NCBI RefSeq assembly: GCF_002159845.1
Contig: NZ_NFJK01000008.1
Location: forward strand, 1-64,000
Direction of reading: 5' to 3'
Source: Anaeromassilibacillus sp. An250
Lineage (GTDB): Bacteria > Bacillota > Clostridia > Oscillospirales > Acutalibacteraceae
Length of the DNA stretch: 64,000 bases
In this document: one piece after another, positions 53,518 to 63,011 of the stretch
How positions within the stretch are numbered: position 1 is the stretch's first letter
How the letters are laid out: every line of letters starts with the position of its first letter
The notes under the pieces: generated by a model
Databases searched by the model: none
Seen by the model: the letters and a program-made list of their open reading frames with translations, nothing else
What the model was told of the DNA's origin: nothing
Position numbers and translations under genes: made by a program

Positions 53518-54176
53518 TTCTTGCCCTCCTTTTTTTCCGCAACAGGTGTTTCTTGTGCGTATTTACAGAATGCACGCATACAGCAAATTTCACATTTCGG
53601 CTTGCGTGCGTCGCAGACAGCGCGCCCATGAAGGACCAATCGGTGGCAGAAATCGTTTGCCTCGTCCATCGGCAGGACTGCGCGGAGCTGTTTCTCTACC
53701 TTCAAGGGCTCTTTCCCTTCGCTCAGTCCCAAACGCCCACAGATACGGATACAGTGGGTATCCGTTACAACCGCAGGTTTGTGATAAATGTCGCCCACCA
53801 CGAGGTTGGCGGTTTTGCGGCCCACGCCGGGGAGTTTGGTCAATTCTTCCACCGTGTCCGGCACGACGCCGTTGTAATCGCTGCGCAGTTTGTTGCACAT
53901 CGCATAAATATCGCGCGCCTTGGTCTTATACAATCCGCAGGAGCGGATGATCTCTTCAATGTCCTCCACAGGCCCGTCGCAAAAGGCATTTAGCGTGGGG
54001 AAGCGCTCAAAAAGCGCAGGGGTCACCATGTTGACACGTGCGTCCGTGCACTGCGCGGATAAGCGCGTGGCGATCAGCAATTGAAGCGGTTCTGTATAGG
54101 TCAACGAACAAATTGCATCGGGATATTCCTTCTTTAAAGCTTCCACCGCCAGGACCGCGCGTTGCTTTTCTGTCAT
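53514..54176 (-). CDS. nth: Endonuclease III
   Basis: 220 residues. The helix-hairpin-helix KLPGVGRKTANLVV contains catalytic Lys121, with Asp139 in VVTDTHCIRI. The [4Fe-4S] cluster cysteines are Cys188, 195, 198 and 204 (C-x6-C-x2-C-x5-C). It removes oxidised pyrimidines and cuts abasic sites in base-excision repair. A GGAG-type site is weakly visible upstream; it is divergent from the TraX gene. Confidence 0.95.
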   Translation of the reverse strand: MTEKQRAVLAVEALKKEYPDAICSLTYTEPLQLLIATRLSAQCTDARVNMVTPALFERFPTLNAFCDGPVEDIEEIIRSCGLYKTKARDIYAMCNKLRSDYNGVVPDTVEELTKLPGVGRKTANLVVGDIYHKPAVVTDTHCIRICGRLGLSEGKEPLKVEKQLRAVLPMDEANDFCHRLVLHGRAVCDARKPKCEICCMRAFCKYAQETPVAEKKEGKK

Positions 54177-54329
54177 TCTGCTGCATCTCCTTGTTCCAGA
54201 TCCATTTCTACCGGTCGACGGAATTCGACTATGAGTTTATTGTATACGAAAACCGAAGAAAGCACAAGTTGACAAACCAAGGAAAAATCCCTATGATGAA
54301 GAAAATTTTGAAAATCGAGGAGGGTGGTT

Positions 54330-54986
54330 ATGTCCGGGTTTTGGCTAAAAATTCTGGCAATGATTTCGATGTTGATCGATCACACCGGGATGGTCCTATT
54401 CCCTCAGATGCAGGGCTTGCGGGTGCTGGGGCGGCTGGCATTTCCTTTGTATTGCTTCCTTTTGGCGGAAGGGGCCGTCCACACCTCCGATAGCAAGCGC
54501 TATCTGGGGCGGCTGCTGGGCTTTGCCTTGCTGTCGGAGATTCCGTTTGATCTGGCGTGTCACAATACCGCCCTCTGGATGCAATCCCAAAACGTCTTTT
54601 TTACATTATTTTTGGGATTGGCGGCCTGCGAACTTTTGAAGCGTTTCGCTCCAGAGAGGCCCTTTTGGAGCCTTGTGGGGGTGGCAGGGCTGGCGGGACT
54701 CGCAGAGATCTTGCAGACCGATTACGGGGCCTTTGGCGTGGGATTGGTGATTGTCTTTTATATTTGCCGGACGTCTCCCGCGAGGGGAACCATCCTCTTT
54801 ACCATCCTCAATACCGGCTTTTCGCTGCTCAATCATATGACGCTCCAATTGGCGGCGCCGGTTGCTGTGCTTCCGATCCTGCTTTACAATGGGCAGCGGG
54901 GAAGAGCGCTCAACAAATACGTGTTCTATTGGGTGTATCCCATCCATTTGTTGCTTTTGTTTTTCCTGCGCCGGTTCCTGATGTAG
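54330..54986 (+). CDS. TraX-family membrane protein
   Basis: 218 residues from ATG 54330 (GAGGAGGGTGG site; the GTG at 54324 overlaps that site). About seven membrane helices, opening with KILAMISMLIDHTG and then GRLAFPLYCFLLAEG, the hallmark of the TraX family. F-plasmid TraX acetylates pilin; chromosomal relatives in Firmicutes are acyltransferase-3-like proteins of unknown substrate. Monocistronic. Confidence 0.88.
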   Translation: MSGFWLKILAMISMLIDHTGMVLFPQMQGLRVLGRLAFPLYCFLLAEGAVHTSDSKRYLGRLLGFALLSEIPFDLACHNTALWMQSQNVFFTLFLGLAACELLKRFAPERPFWSLVGVAGLAGLAEILQTDYGAFGVGLVIVFYICRTSPARGTILFTILNTGFSLLNHMTLQLAAPVAVLPILLYNGQRGRALNKYVFYWVYPIHLLLLFFLRRFLM

Positions 54987-55056
54987 TGGGCTTGGAAAGG
55001 GCGGCTGGGAAGTTTGTCCGTTTTCTGGATAAAATGGAAAGCTGCGGCGGAAGGTG

Positions 55057-55085
55057 TTGCGTTTTATCGGCAGAAAGGATATAAT
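55057..55085 (+). promoter_or_regulatory. Promoter of glyA
   Basis: TTGCGT (55057-55062), a 17-base spacer and TATAAT (55080-55085), 80 bases before the glyA start. The leader between is GC-rich; I could not match it to a ZTP, THF or glycine riboswitch. Confidence 0.75.
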
Positions 55086-55165
55086 GGATAACAAGATACA
55101 GGCGGGAGTCGTGCCCAGGACCGGGACGGCTGGCGGCCAATACCAACCAAGGAGAGAGGAACGAA

Positions 55166-56419
55166 ATGTACAAAGATATGATGGACACAATTGGATTTGT
55201 GTCTCAGGCGGACCCCGAAGTCGGCGCGGCCATGCAGGATGAACTCAAGCGCCAGCAGCGCAACCTGGAAATGATCGCTTCCGAGAACATGGTTTCCCCG
55301 GCGGTGCTTGCCGCAATGGGTAGCGTGCTCACCAATAAGTATGCAGAGGGCTACCCAGGCAAGCGCTACTACGGCGGCTGCGAGTATGTTGACGTTGTGG
55401 AAAACATCGCGCGCGACCGTGCTTGCAAGCTGTTCGGCGCCGAGCACGCCAATGTGCAGCCGCATGCGGGTGCACAGGCAAACCTGGGCGTTTATTTTGC
55501 CCTGCTCAAGCCCGGCGATACGGTCATGGGCATGAATCTGGCAGAGGGCGGCCATCTGACCCATGGTTCCCCGGTGAATATGTCCGGCAGCTATTTTAAC
55601 TTTGTCGCCTATGGTGTCAGCCCGGAGACGGGCCGCATCGATTACAACCAGCTTTATGAGCAGGCCATGCAGGTCAAGCCGAAGCTGATTGTCGCGGGCG
55701 CCAGCGCTTATCCGCGCGTGATCGACTTTGCAAAGTTCCGTGAGATCTGCGACGCCTGTGGCGCTCTCTTTATGGTGGATATGGCGCACATTGCAGGCCT
55801 GGTGGCGGGCGGCGACCACCCCAACCCGGTGCCTTACGCAGACGTAGTGACTACCACCACGCATAAGACCCTGCGCGGTCCGCGCGGCGGCATGATCCTG
55901 TGCAAAGAGGAGTACGCCAAGGCGATCGACAAGGCGATCTTCCCCGGCACGCAGGGCGGCCCGCTGATGCACATCATCGCAGGCAAGGCGGTTTGCTTCG
56001 GTGAGGCATTGAAGCCGGAATTCAAGCAGTATTCGCACAACATCGTTGCCAACGCTTCCGCATTGGCGGATGGCCTTCTCAAGCGCGGCGTGAAGCTCGT
56101 CTCCGGCGGCACGGATAACCATCTGATGCTGGTGGATCTTACCGGCCAGGAATTGACCGGCAAGGAACTGGAGCACCGCCTGGATGAGGTGTACATCACC
56201 GCAAACAAGAATACGGTTCCGAACGAGCAGCGCAGCCCATTCACCACAAGCGGCCTGCGCCTTGGCACGGCGGCCATCACGACCCGCGGTTTGACCGTGG
56301 CCGATATGGACACCATTGCGGAGTGCATCGCATTGGCGATCAACGACTTCGACAACAGCAAGGAAAAGATTCGCGGCATGGTCACGGAGATTTGCACGCG
56401 TTATCCGCTCTATGCATAA
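55166..56419 (+). CDS. glyA: Serine hydroxymethyltransferase
   Basis: 417 residues. Conserved [33 protein letters not shown], the PLP lysine Lys234 in [14 protein letters not shown] and a C-terminal [11 protein letters not shown]. It interconverts serine and glycine and feeds one-carbon units to folate. An AAGGAGAGAGGAA site lies upstream. Followed by a terminator; the threonine aldolase gene at 61206 is a second route to glycine. Confidence 0.97.
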   Translation: MYKDMMDTIGFVSQADPEVGAAMQDELKRQQRNLEMIASENMVSPAVLAAMGSVLTNKYAEGYPGKRYYGGCEYVDVVENIARDRACKLFGAEHANVQPHAGAQANLGVYFALLKPGDTVMGMNLAEGGHLTHGSPVNMSGSYFNFVAYGVSPETGRIDYNQLYEQAMQVKPKLIVAGASAYPRVIDFAKFREICDACGALFMVDMAHIAGLVAGGDHPNPVPYADVVTTTTHKTLRGPRGGMILCKEEYAKAIDKAIFPGTQGGPLMHIIAGKAVCFGEALKPEFKQYSHNIVANASALADGLLKRGVKLVSGGTDNHLMLVDLTGQELTGKELEHRLDEVYITANKNTVPNEQRSPFTTSGLRLGTAAITTRGLTVADMDTIAECIALAINDFDNSKEKIRGMVTEICTRYPLYA

Positions 56420-56447
56420 GGAAGTCCAAACCTGAATTTATACATTG

Positions 56448-56486
56448 AAAAAGCCGCACTGTACGAATCAAGTACAGTGCGGCTTT
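56448..56486 (+). terminator. Intrinsic terminator after glyA
   Basis: A 16-bp stem AAAGCCGCACTGTAC/GTACAGTGCGGCTTT with a 7-base loop; the T run is short. It lies between glyA and rarA. Confidence 0.8.
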
Positions 56487-56507
56487 CCGGTAAAGGAGGA
56501 ACTTTTG

Positions 56508-57779
56508 ATGCGCCCATTGGCGGACCGCATCCGTCCCCAAACGCTGGATGAGATGGTAGGCCAGCGCCATCTGCTGGGGGAAGGGAAACCCCTGCGCAGG
56601 ATTCTTGCCTCTGGGGTGATCCCCAATCTGATCTTCTACGGCCCATCCGGCGTGGGAAAGACGACATTGGCTTCCATCATCGCAAAGCAGACCAACCGCA
56701 AACTCTGCAAATTGAACGGGACCACTGCTTCGACCGCGGACATCCGCGAAGTGGTTGCGGGCCTGGACCGTCTGGACGCAGTGAACGGCGTGCTGCTCTA
56801 TTTGGACGAGATCCAGTACTTTAATAAAAAACAGCAACAGACGCTTTTGGAATTCATCGAAAACGGGCAGATTACTCTGATCGCTTCTACAACGGAGAAT
56901 CCATATTTTTATGTCTATAATGCGATTTTGAGCCGGTCCACCGTGTTTGAATTTAAGGCGGTACAGCCGGAAGAAATCTGTCCTGCGGTGGAGCGGGCAT
57001 TCCATGTGATGGAAGAGGACCTGCACAGCCCGCTGCGCTTGGAGGACGGCGTGGTGAAACACATCGCCACTGCCTGCGGCGGGGACGTGCGCAAAGCGAT
57101 GAATGCAGTGGAACTCTGCGCCCTGTCCTCTCAGGAACAGGGCGATGTGCGGCTTGTAACGCTGGAGGGGGCAAGGGAGCTGACCCAGCGCAGCGCTATG
57201 AAATACGACCGGGAAGGGGACGAGCATTATGACATCCTGTCCGCCTATCAAAAGTCGATGCGCGGTTCGGATCCCGATGCGGCGATCCATTATCTGGCGC
57301 GCCTGTTGGAGGCGGGAGATCTGCCATCCGCCTGCCGCAGGCTGTTGGTGTGTGCCAGCGAGGATGTAGGGCTTGCTTATCCGCAGATCATCCCCATTGT
57401 CAAAGCTGCGGTGGATACAGCGCTCATGGTGGGCCTGCCGGAAGCGCAGTTTCCGCTGGCGGACGCGGTGCTTCTCGTATGCAATGCACCAAAGTCCAAC
57501 AGCGGCCACAATGCGATTCTTGCAGCGAGGGAGGATGTGCGCGCGGGAAAAGCGGGGCCAATCCCACGGCAATTACAAAACAAGCATTTTGACGGCGCAG
57601 ATAATCCTGTAAAAGGACAATTTTACAAATATCCTCATGATTATCCAAACCACTGGGTGGTGCAACAGTACCTGCCAGAGAATCTGCAAGGGACCCACTA
57701 TTATGAATATGGGGAAAATAAAACGGAACAGGCTTATCGCGCCTATTGGGAACGTATTAAAAACTCTGGGAATCTTTAG
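56508..57779 (+). CDS. rarA: Replication-associated recombination protein A (AAA+ ATPase)
   Basis: 423 residues from ATG 56508 (AAAGGAGGAA site); the open frame upstream runs through the terminator. Walker A GPSGVGKTT (45-53), Walker B LLYLDEIQYF, sensor 1 STTENPYF, and a C-terminal RarA/MgsA tetramer domain with RLLVCASEDVGLAYP, APKSNSGHNAI and YKYPHDYPNHWV are in order. It acts at stalled replication forks. Single gene. Confidence 0.95.
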   Translation: MRPLADRIRPQTLDEMVGQRHLLGEGKPLRRILASGVIPNLIFYGPSGVGKTTLASIIAKQTNRKLCKLNGTTASTADIREVVAGLDRLDAVNGVLLYLDEIQYFNKKQQQTLLEFIENGQITLIASTTENPYFYVYNAILSRSTVFEFKAVQPEEICPAVERAFHVMEEDLHSPLRLEDGVVKHIATACGGDVRKAMNAVELCALSSQEQGDVRLVTLEGARELTQRSAMKYDREGDEHYDILSAYQKSMRGSDPDAAIHYLARLLEAGDLPSACRRLLVCASEDVGLAYPQIIPIVKAAVDTALMVGLPEAQFPLADAVLLVCNAPKSNSGHNAILAAREDVRAGKAGPIPRQLQNKHFDGADNPVKGQFYKYPHDYPNHWVVQQYLPENLQGTHYYEYGENKTEQAYRAYWERIKNSGNL

Positions 57780-57850
57780 TAGAATCCTGTCCAAAAAGCG
57801 GAGCAAATCGGATTTTCTGAAAATAATTTGTAGAAAACGGCAAATTTACC

Positions 57851-57879
57851 TTGTATCTGTCCGCTCTTCGTGGTAACAT
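57851..57879 (+). promoter_or_regulatory. Promoter of the flavin reductase-rubredoxin gene
   Basis: TTGTAT (57851-57856), a 17-base spacer and TAACAT (57874-57879), 47 bases before the ATG at 57927. Confidence 0.6.
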
Positions 57880-57926
57880 AGATAAGAATAGGGGCAATGA
57901 ATGCCCATCGGAGGTGTTTGTTTTTC

Positions 57927-58583
57927 ATGAAGGACGAGACACTTTTCAACCTGTCTTACGGGATGTATGCGATTGGTGTAAAAAATGACAAAAAGGTTTC
58001 TGCTTGTATCGTCAATACAGTTTTTCAAGTGACGAATACGCCGAATCAAATTGCCCTCAGCATGAACCGCGACAATTATAGCTATGAATGTATCAAAAAG
58101 GAAGGAATCTTCACGGTTTCTGTGCTCTCCGAGGATACCTCTGGTGCGGTGATTGGAGCGTTGGGCTTTAATTCCGGACGGGACACGGACAAGCTCAAGA
58201 ATGTCCGCCATAAGATCTTGGTGGAAGGGCTGCCCGTTGTGAAAGAGAATATTTGTTGCTGGTTCCTTTGTAAGGTCGTAAACAGTGTAGATACGCCAAC
58301 ACATACGATTTTCATTGCAGAAGTGGTGGCGGGCAGCGACACGTCCAAGGGGAAACCGATGACCTACGATTATTACCACAAGGTCATCAAAGGGACGGCA
58401 CCCAAAAATGCACCTACTTACCGCGCGACCGAGGCAGTGGACGACCACAACGATGGCGAGGAGTTTATTTGTACCATCTGCGGCTATGTGTATGACGATC
58501 CCGACCTTTCCTTTGAAGAGCTTCCGGATGATTGGGTCTGTCCGATTTGTGGTGCGCCAAAGAGCGCATTTAAGCGTCAATAG
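57927..58583 (+). CDS. Flavin reductase-rubredoxin fusion (Hrb-type flavoprotein)
   Basis: 218 residues from ATG 57927 (GGAGGTG site). Residues 1-155 are a flavin-reductase-like FMN-binding split barrel ([33 protein letters not shown]). After a linker, residues 178-218 are a rubredoxin with Cys182, 185, 205 and 208 ([21 protein letters not shown]). Such high-molecular-weight rubredoxins pass electrons from NAD(P)H to flavodiiron proteins for oxygen or NO removal in anaerobes. No flavodiiron gene is adjacent. Confidence 0.92.
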   Translation: MKDETLFNLSYGMYAIGVKNDKKVSACIVNTVFQVTNTPNQIALSMNRDNYSYECIKKEGIFTVSVLSEDTSGAVIGALGFNSGRDTDKLKNVRHKILVEGLPVVKENICCWFLCKVVNSVDTPTHTIFIAEVVAGSDTSKGKPMTYDYYHKVIKGTAPKNAPTYRATEAVDDHNDGEEFICTICGYVYDDPDLSFEELPDDWVCPICGAPKSAFKRQ

Positions 58584-58592
58584 TTGTAATCT

Positions 58593-58662
58593 TTAGAGAC
58601 CACCAGCGGCGTAGGGAAAACGGATAAAAAGTTGGATTTCCTAAGCTGGTTGCGGTTTCTAA
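58593..58662 (+). other. Long bulged stem-loop preceding the uraA leader terminator
   Basis: TTAGAGACC-ACCAGC (58593-58607) pairs with GCTGGT-TGC-GGTTTCTAA (58645-58662), 15 base pairs with one 3-base bulge, around an A-rich loop of about 37 bases. It ends just before the terminator at 58665. It could be a regulatory RNA of the permease gene, but no known class was recognised. Confidence 0.45.
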
Positions 58663-58664
58663 GA

Positions 58665-58710
58665 GGCTCACTCCGAAGCGGATAAACTGCTTCGGGCGGG
58701 CCTTTTTTTT
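58665..58710 (+). terminator. Intrinsic terminator in the interval before uraA
   Basis: Stem GGCTCACTCCGAAGC/GCTTCGGGCGGGCC (G-U pairs, 9-base loop) followed by eight T. It ends the rubredoxin-fusion transcript or serves as an attenuator for uraA. The following 233 bases to 58943 show no gene and no clear promoter. Confidence 0.8.
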
Positions 58711-58943
58711 CGGTGAATGCGGTGGAGAAATGGCCTTTTAGGAACAGAAGTGCGCCGCAAAATGGGGGGAAGAAGATTATAAAAGAAAGATCTATCTTCG
58801 GAGGAATTTTATACTAGAAGGACTTCCCATGTTTTTGAGTGCATTTCTTGGAAAGGGTTTCTCTGACCGATTCATAAATCATATGGTTTTTCCGTCGAAA
58901 AATGGTTTGTGCGGAGAAGCCGAAAGGAAATGAGGAGAGTACC

Positions 58944-60245
58944 ATGTCAAGCAAAATTATCCAGGTCAACGAACGGCCGCCTCTCAGCCAGGCCATCCCC
59001 TTAAGTATCCAGCACATGTTTGCCATGTTCGGCGCTTCAGTGTTGGTGCCCTCGGTCTTTGGCATTGACCCGGCGATCGTTCTATTGATGAACGGCGTTG
59101 GAACCCTGTTGTTCATCCTGATTACCAAAGGCCGTGCGCCGGCATACCTCGGTTCCAGCTTCGCCTTCCTTGCGGCGGGAGGGGTTGTCATTCAGAAGTA
59201 TGGCTTTGAATATGCCCAGGGCGGCTTTGTGGCCGTGGGCATTTGTGGCTGTATTTTGGCGCTGATTGTCTATAAGTTCGGAACCAATTGGATCGATTAC
59301 GTATTGCCCCCAGCGGCTATGGGGCCGGTGGTGGCGTTGATTGGCCTGGAGTTGGCATCCAATGCTGCCAGCAATGCCGGCCTGCTGGACGAAACCATCG
59401 ACATGAAAAACGTTGTCGTGTTCCTGATTACCCTCTGTGTAGCGGTATTCGGTTCAATCCTGTTCCGTAAATTCCTCGCCGTGATCCCGATTCTTATTGC
59501 GATCATTGCAGGATATGTTGCAGCATGCATCGCAGGGATTGTTGATTTTCAGACGGTTGCCGATGCGTCGTTCTTTTCGTTGCCGCATTTCCAACTGGCA
59601 AAGTTCAATATGGAGGCCATTGTCACGATGCTGCCAGTATTGTTGGTGATTGCCTCGGAGCATATTGGCCACCAGATTGTCACCAGCAAGGTGGTCGGTC
59701 GTGATTTGCTGAAAGATCCGGGCTTGCATCGCTCCCTGTTTGCAGATAACTTTTCTACGGCGCTTTCCGGCTTGATTGGCTCTGTCCCGACAACGACTTA
59801 TGGCGAGAACATCGGCGTAATGGCGATGACCAAAGTGTATAGCGTTTGGGTTATCGGTGGGGCGGCTGTATTCTCTATGGTCTGCGCATTTATTGGCAAA
59901 CTTTCTGCGCTTATCAGCAGCATCCCAGGGCCGGTTATCGGCGGCATTTCTTTCCTGCTGTATGGGATGATTGGTGCTTCTGGCCTACGTATCCTCGTAG
60001 ACGCTAAGGTCGATTATGGTAAGGCGAGAAATCAGGCCCTGACTGCGGTTGTATTCGTTACCGGGCTTTCCGGTATTTCGCTGAATTTTGGCGGCGTCCA
60101 GCTTACGGGAATGGTTCTTGCCTGTGTCGTCGGCATGATTATGGGCCTGTTGTTCTATATTTTTGATAAGCTCCATTGGACCAATGACCGGGAAGAAGAG
60201 GAAGTAGTCGAAGCTTCGGTGGCGTCCTCTCTCGAAAAGAAATAA
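58944..60245 (+). CDS. uraA: Uracil-xanthine permease (NCS2 family, uracil type)
   Basis: 433 residues from ATG 58944 (TGAGGAGAG site). About 14 membrane segments. SIQHMFAMFGASVLVP near the N terminus, and SVPTTTYGENIGVMAMTKV with the TYGEN signature, point to the uracil branch. EHIGHQ carries the conserved Glu. It imports uracil with protons. The 360-base interval upstream holds a bulged stem-loop and a terminator that may regulate it. Confidence 0.92.
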   Translation: MSSKIIQVNERPPLSQAIPLSIQHMFAMFGASVLVPSVFGIDPAIVLLMNGVGTLLFILITKGRAPAYLGSSFAFLAAGGVVIQKYGFEYAQGGFVAVGICGCILALIVYKFGTNWIDYVLPPAAMGPVVALIGLELASNAASNAGLLDETIDMKNVVVFLITLCVAVFGSILFRKFLAVIPILIAIIAGYVAACIAGIVDFQTVADASFFSLPHFQLAKFNMEAIVTMLPVLLVIASEHIGHQIVTSKVVGRDLLKDPGLHRSLFADNFSTALSGLIGSVPTTTYGENIGVMAMTKVYSVWVIGGAAVFSMVCAFIGKLSALISSIPGPVIGGISFLLYGMIGASGLRILVDAKVDYGKARNQALTAVVFVTGLSGISLNFGGVQLTGMVLACVVGMIMGLLFYIFDKLHWTNDREEEEVVEASVASSLEKK

Positions 60246-60262
60246 GATTTTGCCTCTAGAGT

Positions 60263-60300
60263 AAAAAATGCCCATCGCTATAAAACGATGGGCATTTTTT
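60263..60300. terminator. Bidirectional terminator between uraA and the lipoprotein gene
   Basis: Stem AAAAATGCCCATCG/CGATGGGCATTTTT with an 8-base loop and flanking A and T runs, between convergent genes. Confidence 0.92.
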
Positions 60301-60312
60301 AACGTCTGGATT

Positions 60313-61059
60313 TTAAGAAATTTTTTCGATTTTAGTTACCGTAACCCCTTCCGTATCGGTGCCATGAATGGTGCCATCGTAATAGACACGCAGCATGTCC
60401 CCAATAATTAGCCCGTCTGGCTCGTTGACTTCTGCACCTTCTTTATTAAAGAGAAGTTCTTTGCCATCTGCCGTTTGGATAGTGATGGTGTTCATCGTTC
60501 CATCCTGGAGGACTCCATCGACATAAGTGGGTTCTACACTGGAAGAGGAGGGATTAACAACGGTAAAACCTTCCTTTACTTCCTCCAAAGTAATGGCCAT
60601 TTTGTCATAAAGCGCTGCTGTTTCCTCGTCGGTGACAGGATTTTCTGTTGGGATATCCGCAAGATAGACGGTGTTAGAAGTCTCTTGGAGCAGAGAAGGA
60701 AGCTCCGCGCCGATGGCACTCTGATCGTCCCACCATGCTTTGGGTGCAGCCCAAATAGAGAGCAAAGGCGTGTCGGCATTCCCTTTAAACAGAAAATCTA
60801 CGTGGCTGTATTCGATATCCTGGGAACTCATCACATCGTCTTTGACTACCTTGACGGTGTAGTCATCCTTACTCCAGCGAGATGGTACAGTAAATGTAAA
60901 ATCCATTCCATCAAAGCTAAGTGTTTGAGGGACGCTGGATTCGGAAGAGACGGGCGGTTCGCTAGAGGGCAGCATAGAAGATTCATTGCCACCATTGGTG
61001 CAGGCGCAGATGGAGATCGCCAAAAATGCGGCAAGGAATAGTACAAGTGTTTTTTTCAT
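60313..61059 (-). CDS. Hypothetical lipoprotein (248 aa)
   Basis: The lipoprotein signal ends in ICAC (Cys20), followed by a Ser/Pro-rich linker to about residue 45. A first domain (about 46-165; FTFTVPSRWSKDDYTVKV, LLSIWAAPKAWWDD) resembles the folded part of small secreted proteins that start with a 'PSxW' beta sandwich. A second part (about 175-248; ITIQTADGKELLFNKE, GDMLRVYYDGTI) is an OB-like beta barrel seen in other clostridial lipoproteins. Function unknown. An AGGAGGT site precedes the start; single gene. Confidence 0.75.
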   Translation of the reverse strand: MKKTLVLFLAAFLAISICACTNGGNESSMLPSSEPPVSSESSVPQTLSFDGMDFTFTVPSRWSKDDYTVKVVKDDVMSSQDIEYSHVDFLFKGNADTPLLSIWAAPKAWWDDQSAIGAELPSLLQETSNTVYLADIPTENPVTDEETAALYDKMAITLEEVKEGFTVVNPSSSSVEPTYVDGVLQDGTMNTITIQTADGKELLFNKEGAEVNEPDGLIIGDMLRVYYDGTIHGTDTEGVTVTKIEKIS

Positions 61060-61205
61060 AGAAATACCTCCTTAAAAGAGGGGAAGCAGCAAATCTGTAC
61101 ACTTCCCAAGTGTATCGATAGGCCTTATGACGCACTCATTTTACCGCGAAACATTGGAAAAAGGAAGAAACAGTTTGTTAACTTTCATGACAATTCTGTT
61201 GGAAC

Positions 61206-62234
61206 TTATTTGGCACAAAGGCGGTGCAGATCTTGGACAAATTCCTGAACGACCTCTTCCGGAGTGGCCCAAGAAGTCACCAAACGGATCGCTTGATGCC
61301 CTGCGTCCACACGGCCCCAGGTTTCAAACGCATAATCTTGTGCGAGCGTTTCGATCAGGGAGTCGGAGAGAATGGGGAAAATCTGATTGGTGGGGGAATC
61401 GGAGAAGAAAGCGCAGTCTACAGCGCGCAGGCCTTCCCGTAACAGGTCTGCCATCCGATTGGCATGTTCAGCAAGTTTGTAATAGAGGCCGTCTTCAAAA
61501 AGCGCTTCAAACTGTGCGCCAAGCACCAGGCCTTTTGCCAGCATTCCACCGCGCTGCTTTAAAATATAGCGGAAGTCCGGCTTTAATGCGTCGTTGCAGA
61601 TGACCAATGCCTCCCCCAGTAGAGCGCCATTTTTTGTGCCGCCCACATAGAATGCATCGGTCAGGGCGCCGATGTCCTGCATGGTGAGGTCGCTTGCGCA
61701 CAGGGCGCTCCCCAGACGTGCGCCATCCATATAGAGATAGAGGCCGTTTTCCTGGCAGCAGCGGTTTAAGGCGGCCAGTTCTGCTTTCGAATAGACAGTT
61801 CCACACTCTGAAGAATTAGAGAGATAAGCCAGCTTGGGCTTCACCATATGTTCATCCGGATGTTCCGCCAATACGCGCAGGATTCCCTCCGGCGTAAGCT
61901 TGCCGTTTACTCCCGGGGTGGTGCAGACCTTATGGCCGGTAGCTTCGATGGAACCGCTCTCGTGCCCGGCGATATGGCCGGTTTCTGCCGCGATCGCTGC
62001 TTCATGCGGACGCAAAAAAGCGGTCAACGCTGTCAGGTTTACCTGTGTGCCGCCTTCCAGAAAATGGACATCCACATCCTCCCGGCCAATTTCCTTCCGG
62101 AGAAGATCAGCCGCATGCTTGCAGTGTACATCGTTTCCGTAGGCTGCGTTTTGTTTGCTTCCTGCTTGTCTGAGAGCCTCCAACAGTTTTGGATGGGCGC
62201 CTTCGCTATAATCGTTTTGAAAACTGTACTTCAA
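61206..62234 (-). CDS. ltaE: Low-specificity L-threonine aldolase
   Basis: 342 residues of PLP fold type I. The sequence begins FQNDYSEGAHPKLLEAL. The PLP lysine lies in YVGGTKNGALLGE, the Asp that holds the pyridine nitrogen in YMDGARLGSAL, and the C-terminal domain ends in VTSWATPEEVV. It cleaves threonine to glycine and acetaldehyde. The compact length and the SEGAHP N terminus match the clostridial members annotated as aldolase; a related beta-eliminating lyase role cannot be excluded. Confidence 0.88.
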   Translation of the reverse strand: MKYSFQNDYSEGAHPKLLEALRQAGSKQNAAYGNDVHCKHAADLLRKEIGREDVDVHFLEGGTQVNLTALTAFLRPHEAAIAAETGHIAGHESGSIEATGHKVCTTPGVNGKLTPEGILRVLAEHPDEHMVKPKLAYLSNSSECGTVYSKAELAALNRCCQENGLYLYMDGARLGSALCASDLTMQDIGALTDAFYVGGTKNGALLGEALVICNDALKPDFRYILKQRGGMLAKGLVLGAQFEALFEDGLYYKLAEHANRMADLLREGLRAVDCAFFSDSPTNQIFPILSDSLIETLAQDYAFETWGRVDAGHQAIRLVTSWATPEEVVQEFVQDLHRLCAK

Positions 62235-62330
62235 TCGGATTCCCGCCTTTTCTATACAGATTATGTGCGGATATTCCCGCAGGACTTTTAGTATAACATA
62301 TTTTGCACTGCAAGAGAATAGGCGAGCCGC

Positions 62331-62359
62331 TTTTCAAGTACTCCAGCTAGGTATATAAT
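62331..62359 (+). promoter_or_regulatory. Promoter of the YaiI/YqxD gene
   Basis: TTTTCA (62331-62336), a 17-base spacer and a perfect TATAAT (62354-62359), 36 bases before the start at 62395. Confidence 0.55.
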
Positions 62360-62394
62360 AGCGAGGAGTGAATAGTGCGGTGGAGGAGGCGCAA

Positions 62395-62832
62395 ATGAAG
62401 ATTTTAGTAGACGCGGACGCTTGTCCGGTAAAGGAGATCATTGTGCGGCAGGCGAAAAAGCGGGGCATTCCCGTTGTGATGCTGTTGGATACCAGCCATA
62501 TTTTGAACGACGGGTATAGCAAGGTGATTACGGTGGATAAAGGGCGCGACAGTGTGGACATCCGTCTGGCGAACCTCCTGGAAGCGGGGGACATCGTCGT
62601 GACCCAGGATTTTGGCGTAGCAGCGCTGGCCCTGGGGAAGAGGGCAAAGGCGATGAACCAAAATGGGATGGTCTATGACGACCACAATATGGATCAACTG
62701 TTGTTTGAACGCCATCTTGGACAGAAGATCCGGCGGGCTGGTGGAAGGACCGCTGGGGCGAAAAAGCGTACGCGCTCAGATGATGAATCCTTTGAAAGAG
62801 CTTTTATAGACATTTTGGAGAAAAACATCTGA
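62395..62832 (+). CDS. YaiI/YqxD (UPF0178) family protein
   Basis: 145 residues from ATG 62395 (GGAGGAGG site). MKILVDADACPVK at the N terminus, TVDKGRDSVDIRLANLL, VVTQDFGVAALAL and the final MVYDDHNMDQLL are diagnostic. The conserved aspartates form a PIN-like metal site, so a nuclease role has been proposed for the family but not proven. Single gene. Confidence 0.93.
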   Translation: MKILVDADACPVKEIIVRQAKKRGIPVVMLLDTSHILNDGYSKVITVDKGRDSVDIRLANLLEAGDIVVTQDFGVAALALGKRAKAMNQNGMVYDDHNMDQLLFERHLGQKIRRAGGRTAGAKKRTRSDDESFERAFIDILEKNI

Positions 62833-62931
62833 AGCAGGACCAGAGACCTATGGATATAGGCTTGTTTTGATGGATTAGAAATAGCGTTAACTTAAAATGA
62901 TACATACTGTTATGGATAATCTTCAAAATGC

Positions 62932-62961
62932 TTGACAGAATGAGAAAGACGTGCTTATAAT
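62932..62961 (+). promoter_or_regulatory. Promoter of the FAD-dependent oxidoreductase gene
   Basis: Perfect TTGACA (62932-62937), an 18-base spacer and TATAAT (62956-62961), 50 bases before the start at 63012. Confidence 0.8.
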
Positions 62962-63011
62962 GCCAATGTTTTGCCTATGCATAGACCAATCGGAATGAGG
63001 TTGATGATTTG

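Noticed and set aside
55090-55165. Possible ZTP, THF or glycine riboswitch in the glyA leader
   Set aside because: GC-rich and near glyA, but the conserved cores of these classes could not be matched in order.
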